A stretch of DNA of 64,000 bases from DASQPA01 sp963757335 (GTDB taxonomy: Bacteria; Acidobacteriota; Thermoanaerobaculia; Multivoradales; UBA5704). Shown here in pieces: positions 57,598 through 64,000 of this stretch; position 1 is the stretch's first letter, and every line of letters begins with the position of its first letter. A program made the position numbers and the translations under genes. A model generated the notes under the pieces. The model searched no databases. It saw only the letters and a list, made by a program, of their open reading frames with translations, and was not told the DNA's origin. Where the stretch lies: positions 372,001 through 436,000 of the forward strand of contig CAVWRJ010000013.1 in the NCBI GenBank assembly GCA_963757335.1, given 5' to 3'.

Positions 57598-58683
57598 CTA
57601 TCTCGACCCGGCCGGAGCGGTGGGTGCGGGCGCGGCGTTCAGGTCTTTGGTGTCCAAATCCTTGAAGGCGAACTTCCTGGTGATCCCCGCGTAGGGCTTG
57701 CCGTCGACCTCCACGTAGGGGTAGATGAAGTAGTTGAGCGGCGGGCCAGCCTGGCGAGGGAGGAGGTTCAGGTCCCGCCCCACGCTCAGCTGGACCCGGT
57801 TCTCGTCCAGGGCGCCGAAGAAGTAGTCCTGCTTCTCCGGGTGCTTCTTGGCTTCCGAGGCGTCGACCGGGACCCAGCCGTAGCCGGCGGAGTAGAACTC
57901 GGCCCAGCAGTGATAGCCGGCCACCTCGGCCTGCCCGTGCTCGGGGGGGAGCGGGAAGCCGATCTCGAACTTGGCCGGGATGCCCACGGCGCGGGCGAGG
58001 CCGATGAAGAGAGCGTGGAAGTCGGTGCAGTTGCCGCGTTTGGCGTCGCAGGCCCAGGAGATGTCGCCATTGCCCCAGCCGGTGCCGCTCTTGTCGTAGG
58101 ACATCGTTTGGACCACATAATCGTAGATCGCCCGCGCCTTCTCGCGGTCGGTCGTCTTCCCCTGGGTGACCTCCTTCGCGAGCTTCTGGATGCGCGCGTC
58201 CAAGGGGACCAGCCGGTCGGGCTTCAGCCAGCGGGCGAGGTCCGCTGGCGGGGCGGCCGCGGGAGGCGTGCTGCCGCCGGGAAAGTCGTGGCGCAGAGAC
58301 TCCGTCCGTAGGACGGTAAAGGTGAGGTCGATCTCGATCGGCCGCTCGGGCTTCTCGACCACCAGGTGGGCCACCCAGTTGCCGTCGGTCGTGTCCCTGG
58401 TGATGTCGACCTGGCCAGAGGTGGTGAGGTGGATGTCGGTGATCTGCTGGTGCTCGTCGTTCTGCGGGTAGGGCAGCCAGATCTCGACCTTGGCCGACCC
58501 CGGCGGGATCGGATCGACAGTCCCGGTGTAGTGGAACTCGAACCGCCGCTGGTGGAGGGGGGCGGTATCGGAGGCGGCGGAGGCACTGGAGGCCTCGGAG
58601 GCGAAGGCGACGGCGGTTGCGAGGAGCAGCCCGGCGCCGGCCAGAAGCAGGTGGCGTTGCCGAATCGTTCTCATGGCCTGCAT
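57598..58683 (-). CDS. Exported transglutaminase-like protein
   Basis: A 361-residue secreted protein. Signal peptide about 5-33, after RQRHLLLAGAGLLLA. The transglutaminase core has the Cys-His-Asp triad: Cys219 in RGNCTDFHALFIGLARA, His258 in AGYHCWAEFY, Asp274 in WVPVDASEA. The N-terminal 110 residues form a beta domain common in this group. Such proteins act as peptidases or amide-bond makers outside the cell. ATG 58683 or 58674 may be the start; neither has a good ribosome site. 12-bp direct repeats lie right before the start. Confidence 0.88.
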   Translation of the reverse strand: MQAMRTIRQRHLLLAGAGLLLATAVAFASEASSASAASDTAPLHQRRFEFHYTGTVDPIPPGSAKVEIWLPYPQNDEHQQITDIHLTTSGQVDITRDTTDGNWVAHLVVEKPERPIEIDLTFTVLRTESLRHDFPGGSTPPAAAPPADLARWLKPDRLVPLDARIQKLAKEVTQGKTTDREKARAIYDYVVQTMSYDKSGTGWGNGDISWACDAKRGNCTDFHALFIGLARAVGIPAKFEIGFPLPPEHGQAEVAGYHCWAEFYSAGYGWVPVDASEAKKHPEKQDYFFGALDENRVQLSVGRDLNLLPRQAGPPLNYFIYPYVEVDGKPYAGITRKFAFKDLDTKDLNAAPAPTAPAGSR

Positions 58684-58732
58684 TATGAGCCAGTATCGAG
58701 CCAGTATCGGGCCAGCATCTGGGCCAGTCTCG
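58683..58732. repeat. Four 12-bp direct repeats
   Basis: GAGCCAGTATCG occurs twice, followed by GGCCAGCATCTG and GGCCAGTCTCGA. They resemble the GAGCCAGTA arm end of the palindromic elements. They overlap the start region of the transglutaminase gene. Confidence 0.55.
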
Positions 58733-58833
58733 ACGAAAGAGCTCCGGGGAAATTCCCGCCCGGCCCGCCCGGTTGACCCCGGTGAGGGTCACGCTTCCGC
58801 GCCGGGGCGGCGATGCCTTATGCTTGGGAGACC

Positions 58834-59382
58834 ATGATGAAGCTGACTCGGCTCAACCCTCGCCTCTCCGCCCGGTCCGTGCTGACCGCCGCTTTCGTGT
58901 CCTCCCTGCTGCTCTTCGGCTGCCGTGATGGGGCTACCGCGGGGGCGCCAGCCGCGGCGGGGGCTCCTCCGGCGCCCGGCTCCAAGGTCGCCTTCGAGCT
59001 CCAGACCCTGGAGGGGCGGCCCTTCGGTCCCAAGAACTTCCCCGGCCAGGTGGTGGTCATCGACTTCTGGGCGACCTGGTGCGGTCCCTGCCACGTGCAG
59101 CAGCGGATTCTGGAGGACATCTACAAGGACTACCGCGGCAAGGGGGTGCAGTTCCTGGCCGCCAACGTCGGCGAGGAACTGGAGACGGTGCGCGGCTTCC
59201 TCAAGGGCAAGCCCATCCCCTACACCGTGCTGCTCGACCCGCACGACGTGGCGGGCCAGCTCGGCATCAACGCTCTCCCCACTCTCATGGTGATCGACAA
59301 GAAGGGGAAGCTCACCTTCTTCGAGGCCGGCCTGACCGACGGCGACACCATCCGCCGCATCCTGCGCCAGGCCGGAGCGTAG
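58834..59382 (+). CDS. TlpA-like thioredoxin-fold lipoprotein
   Basis: A 182-residue lipoprotein. ATG 58834 has GGGAG four bases upstream. The lipobox LLLFGC places the lipid on Cys30. The thioredoxin domain has WATWCGPCHVQQ with Cys83-x2-Cys86 and the cis-Pro region INALPTLMVID. It would reduce disulfides in the periplasm or envelope. It ends at copy E of the palindromic element. Confidence 0.9.
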   Translation: MMKLTRLNPRLSARSVLTAAFVSSLLLFGCRDGATAGAPAAAGAPPAPGSKVAFELQTLEGRPFGPKNFPGQVVVIDFWATWCGPCHVQQRILEDIYKDYRGKGVQFLAANVGEELETVRGFLKGKPIPYTVLLDPHDVAGQLGINALPTLMVIDKKGKLTFFEAGLTDGDTIRRILRQAGA

Positions 59383-59390
59383 GGGCACCC

Positions 59391-59483
59391 GGGAACTGGC
59401 TCCGTTTGATCCTGCGGGCGGGCTCCTTCGGGCGCTTCGCGCAGCCAGTCGCCCATCCTCGGAACCAAACGGAGCCAGTTCCC
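59391..59483 (+). repeat. Intergenic palindromic element, copy E
   Basis: GGGAACTGGCTCCGTTTG (59391-59408) and CAAACGGAGCCAGTTCCC (59466-59483) are a perfect 18-bp inverted repeat. The centre GCGGGCTCCTTCGGGCGC then TTCGCGCAGCCAGTCGCC is shared with copies A and B. GCGC-TTC-GCGC can form an inner hairpin. It fills the gap between convergent genes. Confidence 0.85.
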
Positions 59484-59487
59484 CGCG

Positions 59488-60261
59488 CTACGGCTTTTTA
59501 GCCGCCGGGGCGGGCGCCGCCGGGACCAGGGCGCCAGGGGTGACGAAGGGCTTCAGGGTGTAGCCCGCGGGCGGCACGAAGGTGTTGGCCGGCGGCTCCT
59601 TTCCCTTCTCGACCGAGATCAGCTCCTCGCGCGTCTTGGCATCCTTCGGGGTGCCGAAGTTGAGCGACGACTCCTGGAGGACGGGGAAGCCGTCGATCTC
59701 CTGCAGCTTCTTCACCCAGTCGAGGGCCCCCGGCTGGAGCGATGCCACGCTGAGCTGCAGCTGGCGCAGAGCGTTGATGTCGACCCCCACATCCTTGCTC
59801 ACCCACATGTCGGTCGATACCTTGATCGTAGGATTCGAGAGATCCACGTGGTACTTGCGGGTGTTCCAGGCGCCGATCTTCTTGGTCTCGGCGGTCTTGG
59901 TGATCTTGGCGTCGAGCTTCGCCGTGGCGCTCATCTCCTTCAGGAGGAGCTCCCCCTGGGGGCCGGGGACGAGCTTGGCGAGGTTGACTGGCAGGTCGAT
60001 CGCCGTGTAGCTCTTGTCCGCGTGGTCGACAATGTAGAGCTTCTTCTTGTCGAAGAGGACGATCGAGGCGGCCTTCCCGTCGTCCCGGCGCACCCGGTTG
60101 GGGCCTACCCAAACGGTGACCGTCCGGTCGGTCTGCTCCACCGCCCTGCCCTTCGGAGCGGGGACCTCGGAGTGCGTTTTCAAGGTGAGGAGGGTATCGG
60201 CGCCGGCCGGTGCCGCGAGCAGCAGGGCGAGGGCAAAGGCGTGGGGAAGTCGCGTCGGCAT
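59488..60261 (-). CDS. Secreted DUF4412-like protein
   Basis: A 257-residue exported protein. Signal peptide about 1-21 ending APAGA. The mature part has a hydrophobic beta pattern with VTVWVGPNRVRRDDGKAASIVLFDKKKLYIVDHADKSYTAID (quoted in pieces here), resembling DUF4412 and outer-membrane lipoprotein carrier-type folds. No enzyme motif. The C-terminus is Pro/Ala/Lys-rich. It converges on the TlpA-like gene. Confidence 0.7.
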   Translation of the reverse strand: MPTRLPHAFALALLLAAPAGADTLLTLKTHSEVPAPKGRAVEQTDRTVTVWVGPNRVRRDDGKAASIVLFDKKKLYIVDHADKSYTAIDLPVNLAKLVPGPQGELLLKEMSATAKLDAKITKTAETKKIGAWNTRKYHVDLSNPTIKVSTDMWVSKDVGVDINALRQLQLSVASLQPGALDWVKKLQEIDGFPVLQESSLNFGTPKDAKTREELISVEKGKEPPANTFVPPAGYTLKPFVTPGALVPAAPAPAAKKP

Positions 60262-60452
60262 GGCAGGGTTTCTCCGGTTGAGGCTGGTTCGAGCCTGGGT
60301 TGAGGGCCCTCCATCTTAGCGTAAACGGCCCCGCCCCCTTTCGCCCCAGGCGTACACTAGGAGGCAAAGCGAAGGTTTTGGCCGGGCCGAGGGTTACAGA
60401 CTCGTGGGGGGAGACGGGATCTCCCCCCGGACGTGAAGAAAGAGAGAAGAGC

Positions 60453-62552
60453 ATGAGATCCACCTTCAAATCCGCAAAGATCTCCGGCATTGCCGGTACG
60501 CTCCTGGCTGCCGGCCTTCTCCTGGCCGTCGGCGGGCTGGCCCGCGCCGCCGGCTCGCACCTTTCCATGCCGTGGAAGGAGGCGGGGCTCACCGAGCGCC
60601 AGGCAGCCGCGCAGCTCCTCTCCCGTTTCACCTACGGGCAGCGGCCGGGCGACGTCGACAAGGTCGTCGCCATGGGGCTCGACCGCTGGTTCGAGCAGCA
60701 GCTCAAGGGCGATCTGCCCGACTCCCAGGTGGCCGAGCGCCTGCGCCCCTACCCGGCCCTCGCCATGTCGAACGAGGAGGTCTTCCATCGCTATCCCACG
60801 AACGGGATGATCCTGACCGAGATGCGCCGCGATGGGCTCCTCCCCGGCAAGGACAAGAAGGCCGGCGCGGACGCTTCGAAGCTCGATCCCGCCGACCTCG
60901 CCGGGCTCGACAAGAAGGAGATCAAGCGGCAGGCCGTCGCCTTCGCCCGGGAGAAGGGCTACCGGCCGGAGCGCGAGCTCCTGGGGCAGGTAATGACCCA
61001 GAAGCTGGTCCGCGCCGTCTATTCCGAAAACCAGCTCTCCGAGGTGATGGCCGACTTCTGGTTCAATCACTTCAACGTCTCGCTGACCAACAACCGGGTA
61101 CGCCCTTACCTCCTCTCCTACGAGCGGGACGCCATCCGGCCGCACGTCCTCGGTCCCTTCCGCGACCTCCTGGAGGCGACCGCCCGCCATCCGGCGATGC
61201 TGGTCTACCTGGACAACGCCCAGTCGTCGGCCGCCATGAACGCCGAGACGACGATGGCCGACCAGATGGAGAGTCTCCCCCGTCGGCGGCCGGGCCGGTT
61301 CGCCCAGGCCCCGAAAGGCCCCAAAGGGGCCGGCAAGGGGAAGAAGGAGCGGGGGTTGAACGAGAACTATGCCCGCGAGCTGATGGAGCTCCACACCCTG
61401 GGGGTCGACGGCGGCTACAGCCAGAAGGACGTCGTCGAGGTGGCCCGCGCCTTCACCGGCTGGACCGTCCTGCCGCCCGGCCCGGCCCGGCAGCAGGCCG
61501 AGGCGCGGCTCGCCAGGGTGCAGCGGGTAGGGGGGCTGGGTTTCCAGGAGCAGGGGGACTTCCTCTTCCGCGCCGATGTCCACGACTCGGGGACCAAGGT
61601 GGTCCTCGGCAAGACCCTCCCCGCCCGGCGCGGGATCGAGGATGGCGAAGAGGTGCTCGACATCCTCGCCGCCCAGCCGGCGACGGCACGGCACCTGGCG
61701 ACCCAGATCGCCGCGCGCTTCGTCGCCGACGTGCCGCCCAAGGCGCTCGTCGACCGCCTGGCCGGGGTCTACCTCACGAGCCAGGGCGACATTCGCCAGG
61801 TGCTGCGCTCGCTCGTCGCCTCGCCCGAGTTCTGGAGCCCGGCGGCCCGCGGGGTCAAGATCAAGTCGCCCTTCGAGCTCGCCGCCTCGGCCATCCGGGC
61901 GGTCAACGGCGACCTCCGCGATCCCAAGGAGACCCTCCAGTGGGTGGCGAAGATCGGCCAGCCGCTCTACGCCTACCAGGCGCCGACCGGCTATCCCGAC
62001 CGCGCCGAGAGCTGGGTCAACACCGGCTCGCTCTTGAACCGGATGAACTTCGGCCTGCAGCTCGCCGCTGGCCGGGTGCGGGGGGTGAAGGTCGACCTGG
62101 CGGCTTTAAACGGCGGCCACGAGCCCGAGTCGCGCGAGCAGGCGCTCCACACCTATGCCGGCCTTCTCATGCCGGAGCGCGATCTGACCCATGCGATCGA
62201 AGTCTTGAAGCCCATGGTGACCGCGCCCGACCTCGCCCGCCGGATCGACGAGGCCACCCCGGAGACCCCGGTAGCGGCCGTGGCATCCGTGGCGTCGGCC
62301 GGCGGGATGGCCGCGCGGGCGGGCGGCACGGAGGACGACCAAGAAGAGATGATCTTCGGCGACCTGCCGGTGTCCCCCGGCGACCAGCCGTTATCCAAAG
62401 CCGACCAGCCGTCCTCCAAAGCTGGTAAGCCCTCGCTCGACAAGCTTTCGAAAGAGGAGCGCCGCGCCGCGCGGGCGAATTTCCCGGAGCCCACCCCGGT
62501 CGAAGAGGTGGTGGGGGTGATCCTCGGATCGCCGGAGTTCCAGAGACGCTAG
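60453..62552 (+). CDS. DUF1800 domain protein, exported
   Basis: A 699-residue protein of the DUF1800 family. ATG 60453 is used; the upstream part of the frame has no family sequence. Signal peptide about 1-32. Family blocks: SRFTYGQRPGDVDKVVAMGLDRWFEQQL, MADFWFNHFNVS, LLEATARHPAMLVYLDNAQS, LNENYARELMELHTLGVDGGYSQKDVVEVARAFTGWTV, and GYPDRAESWVNTGSLLNRMNF (each a fragment). The family typically pairs with DUF1501; the partner follows. A tail of Ala/Val/Ser repeats (about 625-640) is added. Enzyme function unknown. Confidence 0.93.
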   Translation: MRSTFKSAKISGIAGTLLAAGLLLAVGGLARAAGSHLSMPWKEAGLTERQAAAQLLSRFTYGQRPGDVDKVVAMGLDRWFEQQLKGDLPDSQVAERLRPYPALAMSNEEVFHRYPTNGMILTEMRRDGLLPGKDKKAGADASKLDPADLAGLDKKEIKRQAVAFAREKGYRPERELLGQVMTQKLVRAVYSENQLSEVMADFWFNHFNVSLTNNRVRPYLLSYERDAIRPHVLGPFRDLLEATARHPAMLVYLDNAQSSAAMNAETTMADQMESLPRRRPGRFAQAPKGPKGAGKGKKERGLNENYARELMELHTLGVDGGYSQKDVVEVARAFTGWTVLPPGPARQQAEARLARVQRVGGLGFQEQGDFLFRADVHDSGTKVVLGKTLPARRGIEDGEEVLDILAAQPATARHLATQIAARFVADVPPKALVDRLAGVYLTSQGDIRQVLRSLVASPEFWSPAARGVKIKSPFELAASAIRAVNGDLRDPKETLQWVAKIGQPLYAYQAPTGYPDRAESWVNTGSLLNRMNFGLQLAAGRVRGVKVDLAALNGGHEPESREQALHTYAGLLMPERDLTHAIEVLKPMVTAPDLARRIDEATPETPVAAVASVASAGGMAARAGGTEDDQEEMIFGDLPVSPGDQPLSKADQPSSKAGKPSLDKLSKEERRAARANFPEPTPVEEVVGVILGSPEFQRR
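62277..62325. repeat. 9-bp-like repeat in the DUF1800 tail
   Basis: GTAGCGGCC-GTGGCATCC-GTGGCGTCG style units encode VAAVASVASA, close to the tail of Glf at 48.2 kb. It is the same type of three-codon repeat. Confidence 0.5.
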
Positions 62553-62594
62553 AGACCGTGGAGCGGCCGGGCACCCCTGCCGCTCCCAGGAGAT

Positions 62595-62685
62595 GGTACT
62601 GGCTTTAGTTTGGTTCCGAGGACCGGCGACTGGCTGCGCGACGCCCGAAGGAGCCGGCCCGCAGGATCAAACTAAAGCCAGTACC
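62595..62685 (-). repeat. Intergenic palindromic element, copy F, with flanking direct repeat
   Basis: GGTACTGGCTTTAGTTTG (62595-62612) and CAAACTAAAGCCAGTACC (62668-62685) are a perfect 18-bp inverted repeat; the centre matches copies D and A/E reversed. CCCAGGAGAT occurs at 62585-62594 and again at 62684-62693, a 10-bp direct repeat that directly brackets the element. The right copy is the ribosome-binding segment of the next gene. Confidence 0.85.
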
Positions 62686-62699
62686 CAGGAGATACGACC

Positions 62700-63980
62700 A
62701 TGTTTTCACGCAGAGTGTTCATGAAGGCGGGCGGCATCGCCCTCTTCTCCCTCGGGGCCGGCCCCAAGTTCCTCACCCGTGCCGCCCTGGCCGCTCCCGG
62801 CCCGGGGCCGGCCAAGCGCCGCAAGGTGCTGGTGACGATTTTTCAGCGCGGCGCCATGGACGGCCTGGCCGCCGTGCCGCCGGTCGACGCGGCGGCCCTC
62901 CAGGGCCTCCGGCCGCGGCTGGCGCTCTCCGCCACCCGGGCCGCGGCGGCGGGGGCCGCCAATGCCGCCAATGCCGGGACCCCCGGTTTGATCGACTTAG
63001 GCGTCGGCTTCGGGCTTCACCCCGCCCTCGCCCCGCTCCAGCCGCTCTGGCAGGAGAAGCGCCTGGCGATCGTCCACGCCGTGGGCTCGCCCGACCCCAC
63101 CCGCTCGCACTTCGACGCCCAGGACTTCATGGAGTCGGGCACCCCGGGCCGCAAGGGGACCCCCTCGGGCTGGCTCAACCGCGCCGTCGGCCTCCTCGGT
63201 CACGAGGGGACGCCGCTGCGCGCCGTCTCGATGACGCCGTCTCTGCCGCGCTCGCTCTACGGCGATCAGCCGGCGATCGCGGTGACCAACCTGAACGACT
63301 TCAAGCTCCGCCTGCCGGGGGCCGACCAGGCGGTGACCGCGGCGGCGGGACAGGGCTTCGAGGCGCTCTACGGCCAGGCGGCCCAGGGCCTCCTCCACGA
63401 CACCGCCCACGAGACCTTCGACGCGGTGCAGATGCTCTCGGCGGCCGAGATCGCCAAATACCGGCCGGCGGACGGCGCGGACTATCCGCAGAGCCCGCTC
63501 GGCCAGGCCCTGAAGCAGATCGCCTTCCTCATCAAGGCGAACGTGGGCCTGGAGATCGCCTTCGCCGAGTCGGGCGGCTGGGACACCCACGTCCAGCAGG
63601 CCGCCACCTTCACCCGCCAGGCGGGCGACCTCGCGAAGTCGATCCACGCCTTCTGGACCGACCTGGGGACCTACCAGGACGACGTCGTCCTCACGACGAT
63701 GACCGAGTTCGGCCGCACGGTGCGCGAGAACGGCTCGGGCGGCACCGACCACGGCCATGGCTCCTGCCTCTTCGTGCTCGGCAACCACGTCGAGGGCGGC
63801 AGGGTCCACGGCGACTTCCCCGGCCTCTCCCAGGGCGCCCTCCACGAGGGGCGGGACCTGCCGGTGACGACCGATTTCCGCGCCGTCTTCTGCGAGCTGG
63901 CCGGCAAGCATCTGGGGGTCCGCCGGGACGACGTCCTCTTCCCCGGCTGGGACGGCAAGCGGTTGAGCTTGATCGCCTGA
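62700..63980 (+). CDS. DUF1501 domain protein with twin-arginine-like signal
   Basis: A 426-residue exported protein of the DUF1501 group, partner of DUF1800. The N-terminus FSRRVFMKAGG is a twin-arginine signal. CAGGAG lies seven bases before the ATG. Family blocks: KVLVTIFQRGAMDGLAAVPP, LHPALAPLQPLW, RSHFDAQDFME, ESGGWDTHVQQ with Asp/His, and MTEFGRTVRENGSGGTDHGHGS with metal-ligand-like His and Asp. A short (AAN) run lies at about residues 84-92. Similarity to sulfatase and alkaline phosphatase folds is known for the family; the substrate is unknown. Confidence 0.93.
   Translation: MFSRRVFMKAGGIALFSLGAGPKFLTRAALAAPGPGPAKRRKVLVTIFQRGAMDGLAAVPPVDAAALQGLRPRLALSATRAAAAGAANAANAGTPGLIDLGVGFGLHPALAPLQPLWQEKRLAIVHAVGSPDPTRSHFDAQDFMESGTPGRKGTPSGWLNRAVGLLGHEGTPLRAVSMTPSLPRSLYGDQPAIAVTNLNDFKLRLPGADQAVTAAAGQGFEALYGQAAQGLLHDTAHETFDAVQMLSAAEIAKYRPADGADYPQSPLGQALKQIAFLIKANVGLEIAFAESGGWDTHVQQAATFTRQAGDLAKSIHAFWTDLGTYQDDVVLTTMTEFGRTVRENGSGGTDHGHGSCLFVLGNHVEGGRVHGDFPGLSQGALHEGRDLPVTTDFRAVFCELAGKHLGVRRDDVLFPGWDGKRLSLIA
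62946..62980. repeat. 9-bp repeat encoding AAN in the DUF1501 gene
   Basis: GCCGCCAAT occurs twice in tandem and encodes GAANAANAG. The same codon pattern as in the glycoside hydrolase tail. Confidence 0.55.
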
Positions 63981-64000
63981 ACCGCGGACGACCTAGGCCC

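Noticed and set aside
59391..59483. Target-site duplication around copy E
   Set aside because: Flanks on the two sides do not match; only copy F has a clear direct repeat.

Overview
This is a GC-rich bacterial chromosome window with no plasmid, phage or rRNA/tRNA genes. The gene mix points to an Acidobacteriota member, possibly of the Thermoanaerobaculia type. It includes a type IV pilus pilT-pilC-pilS-pilR cluster, FG-GAP/ASPIC-UnbV proteins, DUF4388, a DUF1800/DUF1501 pair, a B12-dependent class II ribonucleotide reductase, and many exported beta-propeller and TPR proteins. That placement is inference from gene content only.

Layout. 0-1.4 kb: leftward small hypothetical genes. 1.4-7.5 kb: pilT, pilC (one frameshift), pilS and pilR. 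7.46-8.1 kb: a vapBC toxin-antitoxin pair whose perfect palindromic operator lies inside the 3' end of pilR. 8.1-13.5 kb: a secreted propeller protein, a SAM methyltransferase and a membrane protein pair. 13.5-18.6 kb: FmdB-like and DUF4388 proteins, moeA, a cupin, a GNAT and dprA. 18.6-22.9 kb: envelope genes ending in a peptidase-propeller-Omp85 fusion. 23.1-30.3 kb: two metallo-beta-lactamase-fold hydrolases, two coiled-coil proteins and the purine genes purS-purQ-purL-purF (purL frameshifted). 30.4-36.1 kb: ABC ATPase plus membrane-fusion protein, then a very large TPR/FG-GAP/ASPIC protein broken by three frameshifts. 36.1-39.3 kb: moaB, a 17-unit tandem repeat and a multidomain amidase of unlike composition. 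39.3-44.2 kb: GlsB-like protein, polA, an OsmC-type protein and a TPR regulator-like gene. 44.6-48.3 kb: glycoside hydrolase, glycosyltransferase and UDP-galactopyranose mutase. 48.4-52.7 kb: CoA-binding protein, selB (two frameshifts), a YqeY-type protein, an XRE regulator and DUF5063. 52.6-57.6 kb: a B12-dependent acyl-CoA mutase subunit and nrdJ with a long structured leader. 57.6-64 kb: transglutaminase, TlpA-like lipoprotein, a secreted protein and the DUF1800-DUF1501 pair.

Three things stand out beyond the gene list. First, a family of roughly 90-bp imperfect palindromes occurs in intergenic spaces (about 4.2, 11.5, 22.95, 48.34, 59.39 and 62.6 kb). Their arms change together between copies, and one copy is flanked by a 10-bp direct repeat like a target-site duplication. 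Second, seven frameshifts in four genes are all repaired by removing one base; this looks like a systematic sequence error, but recoding is not excluded. Third, there are structured non-coding regions upstream of nrdJ and dprA and in the 44.2-44.6 kb divergent gap. Two tandem arrays of 21-22 bp period (1.57-1.75 and 36.65-37.01 kb) are also unexplained. Several genes have a -10-like hexamer only 7-11 bases before the start codon, suggesting leaderless messages.
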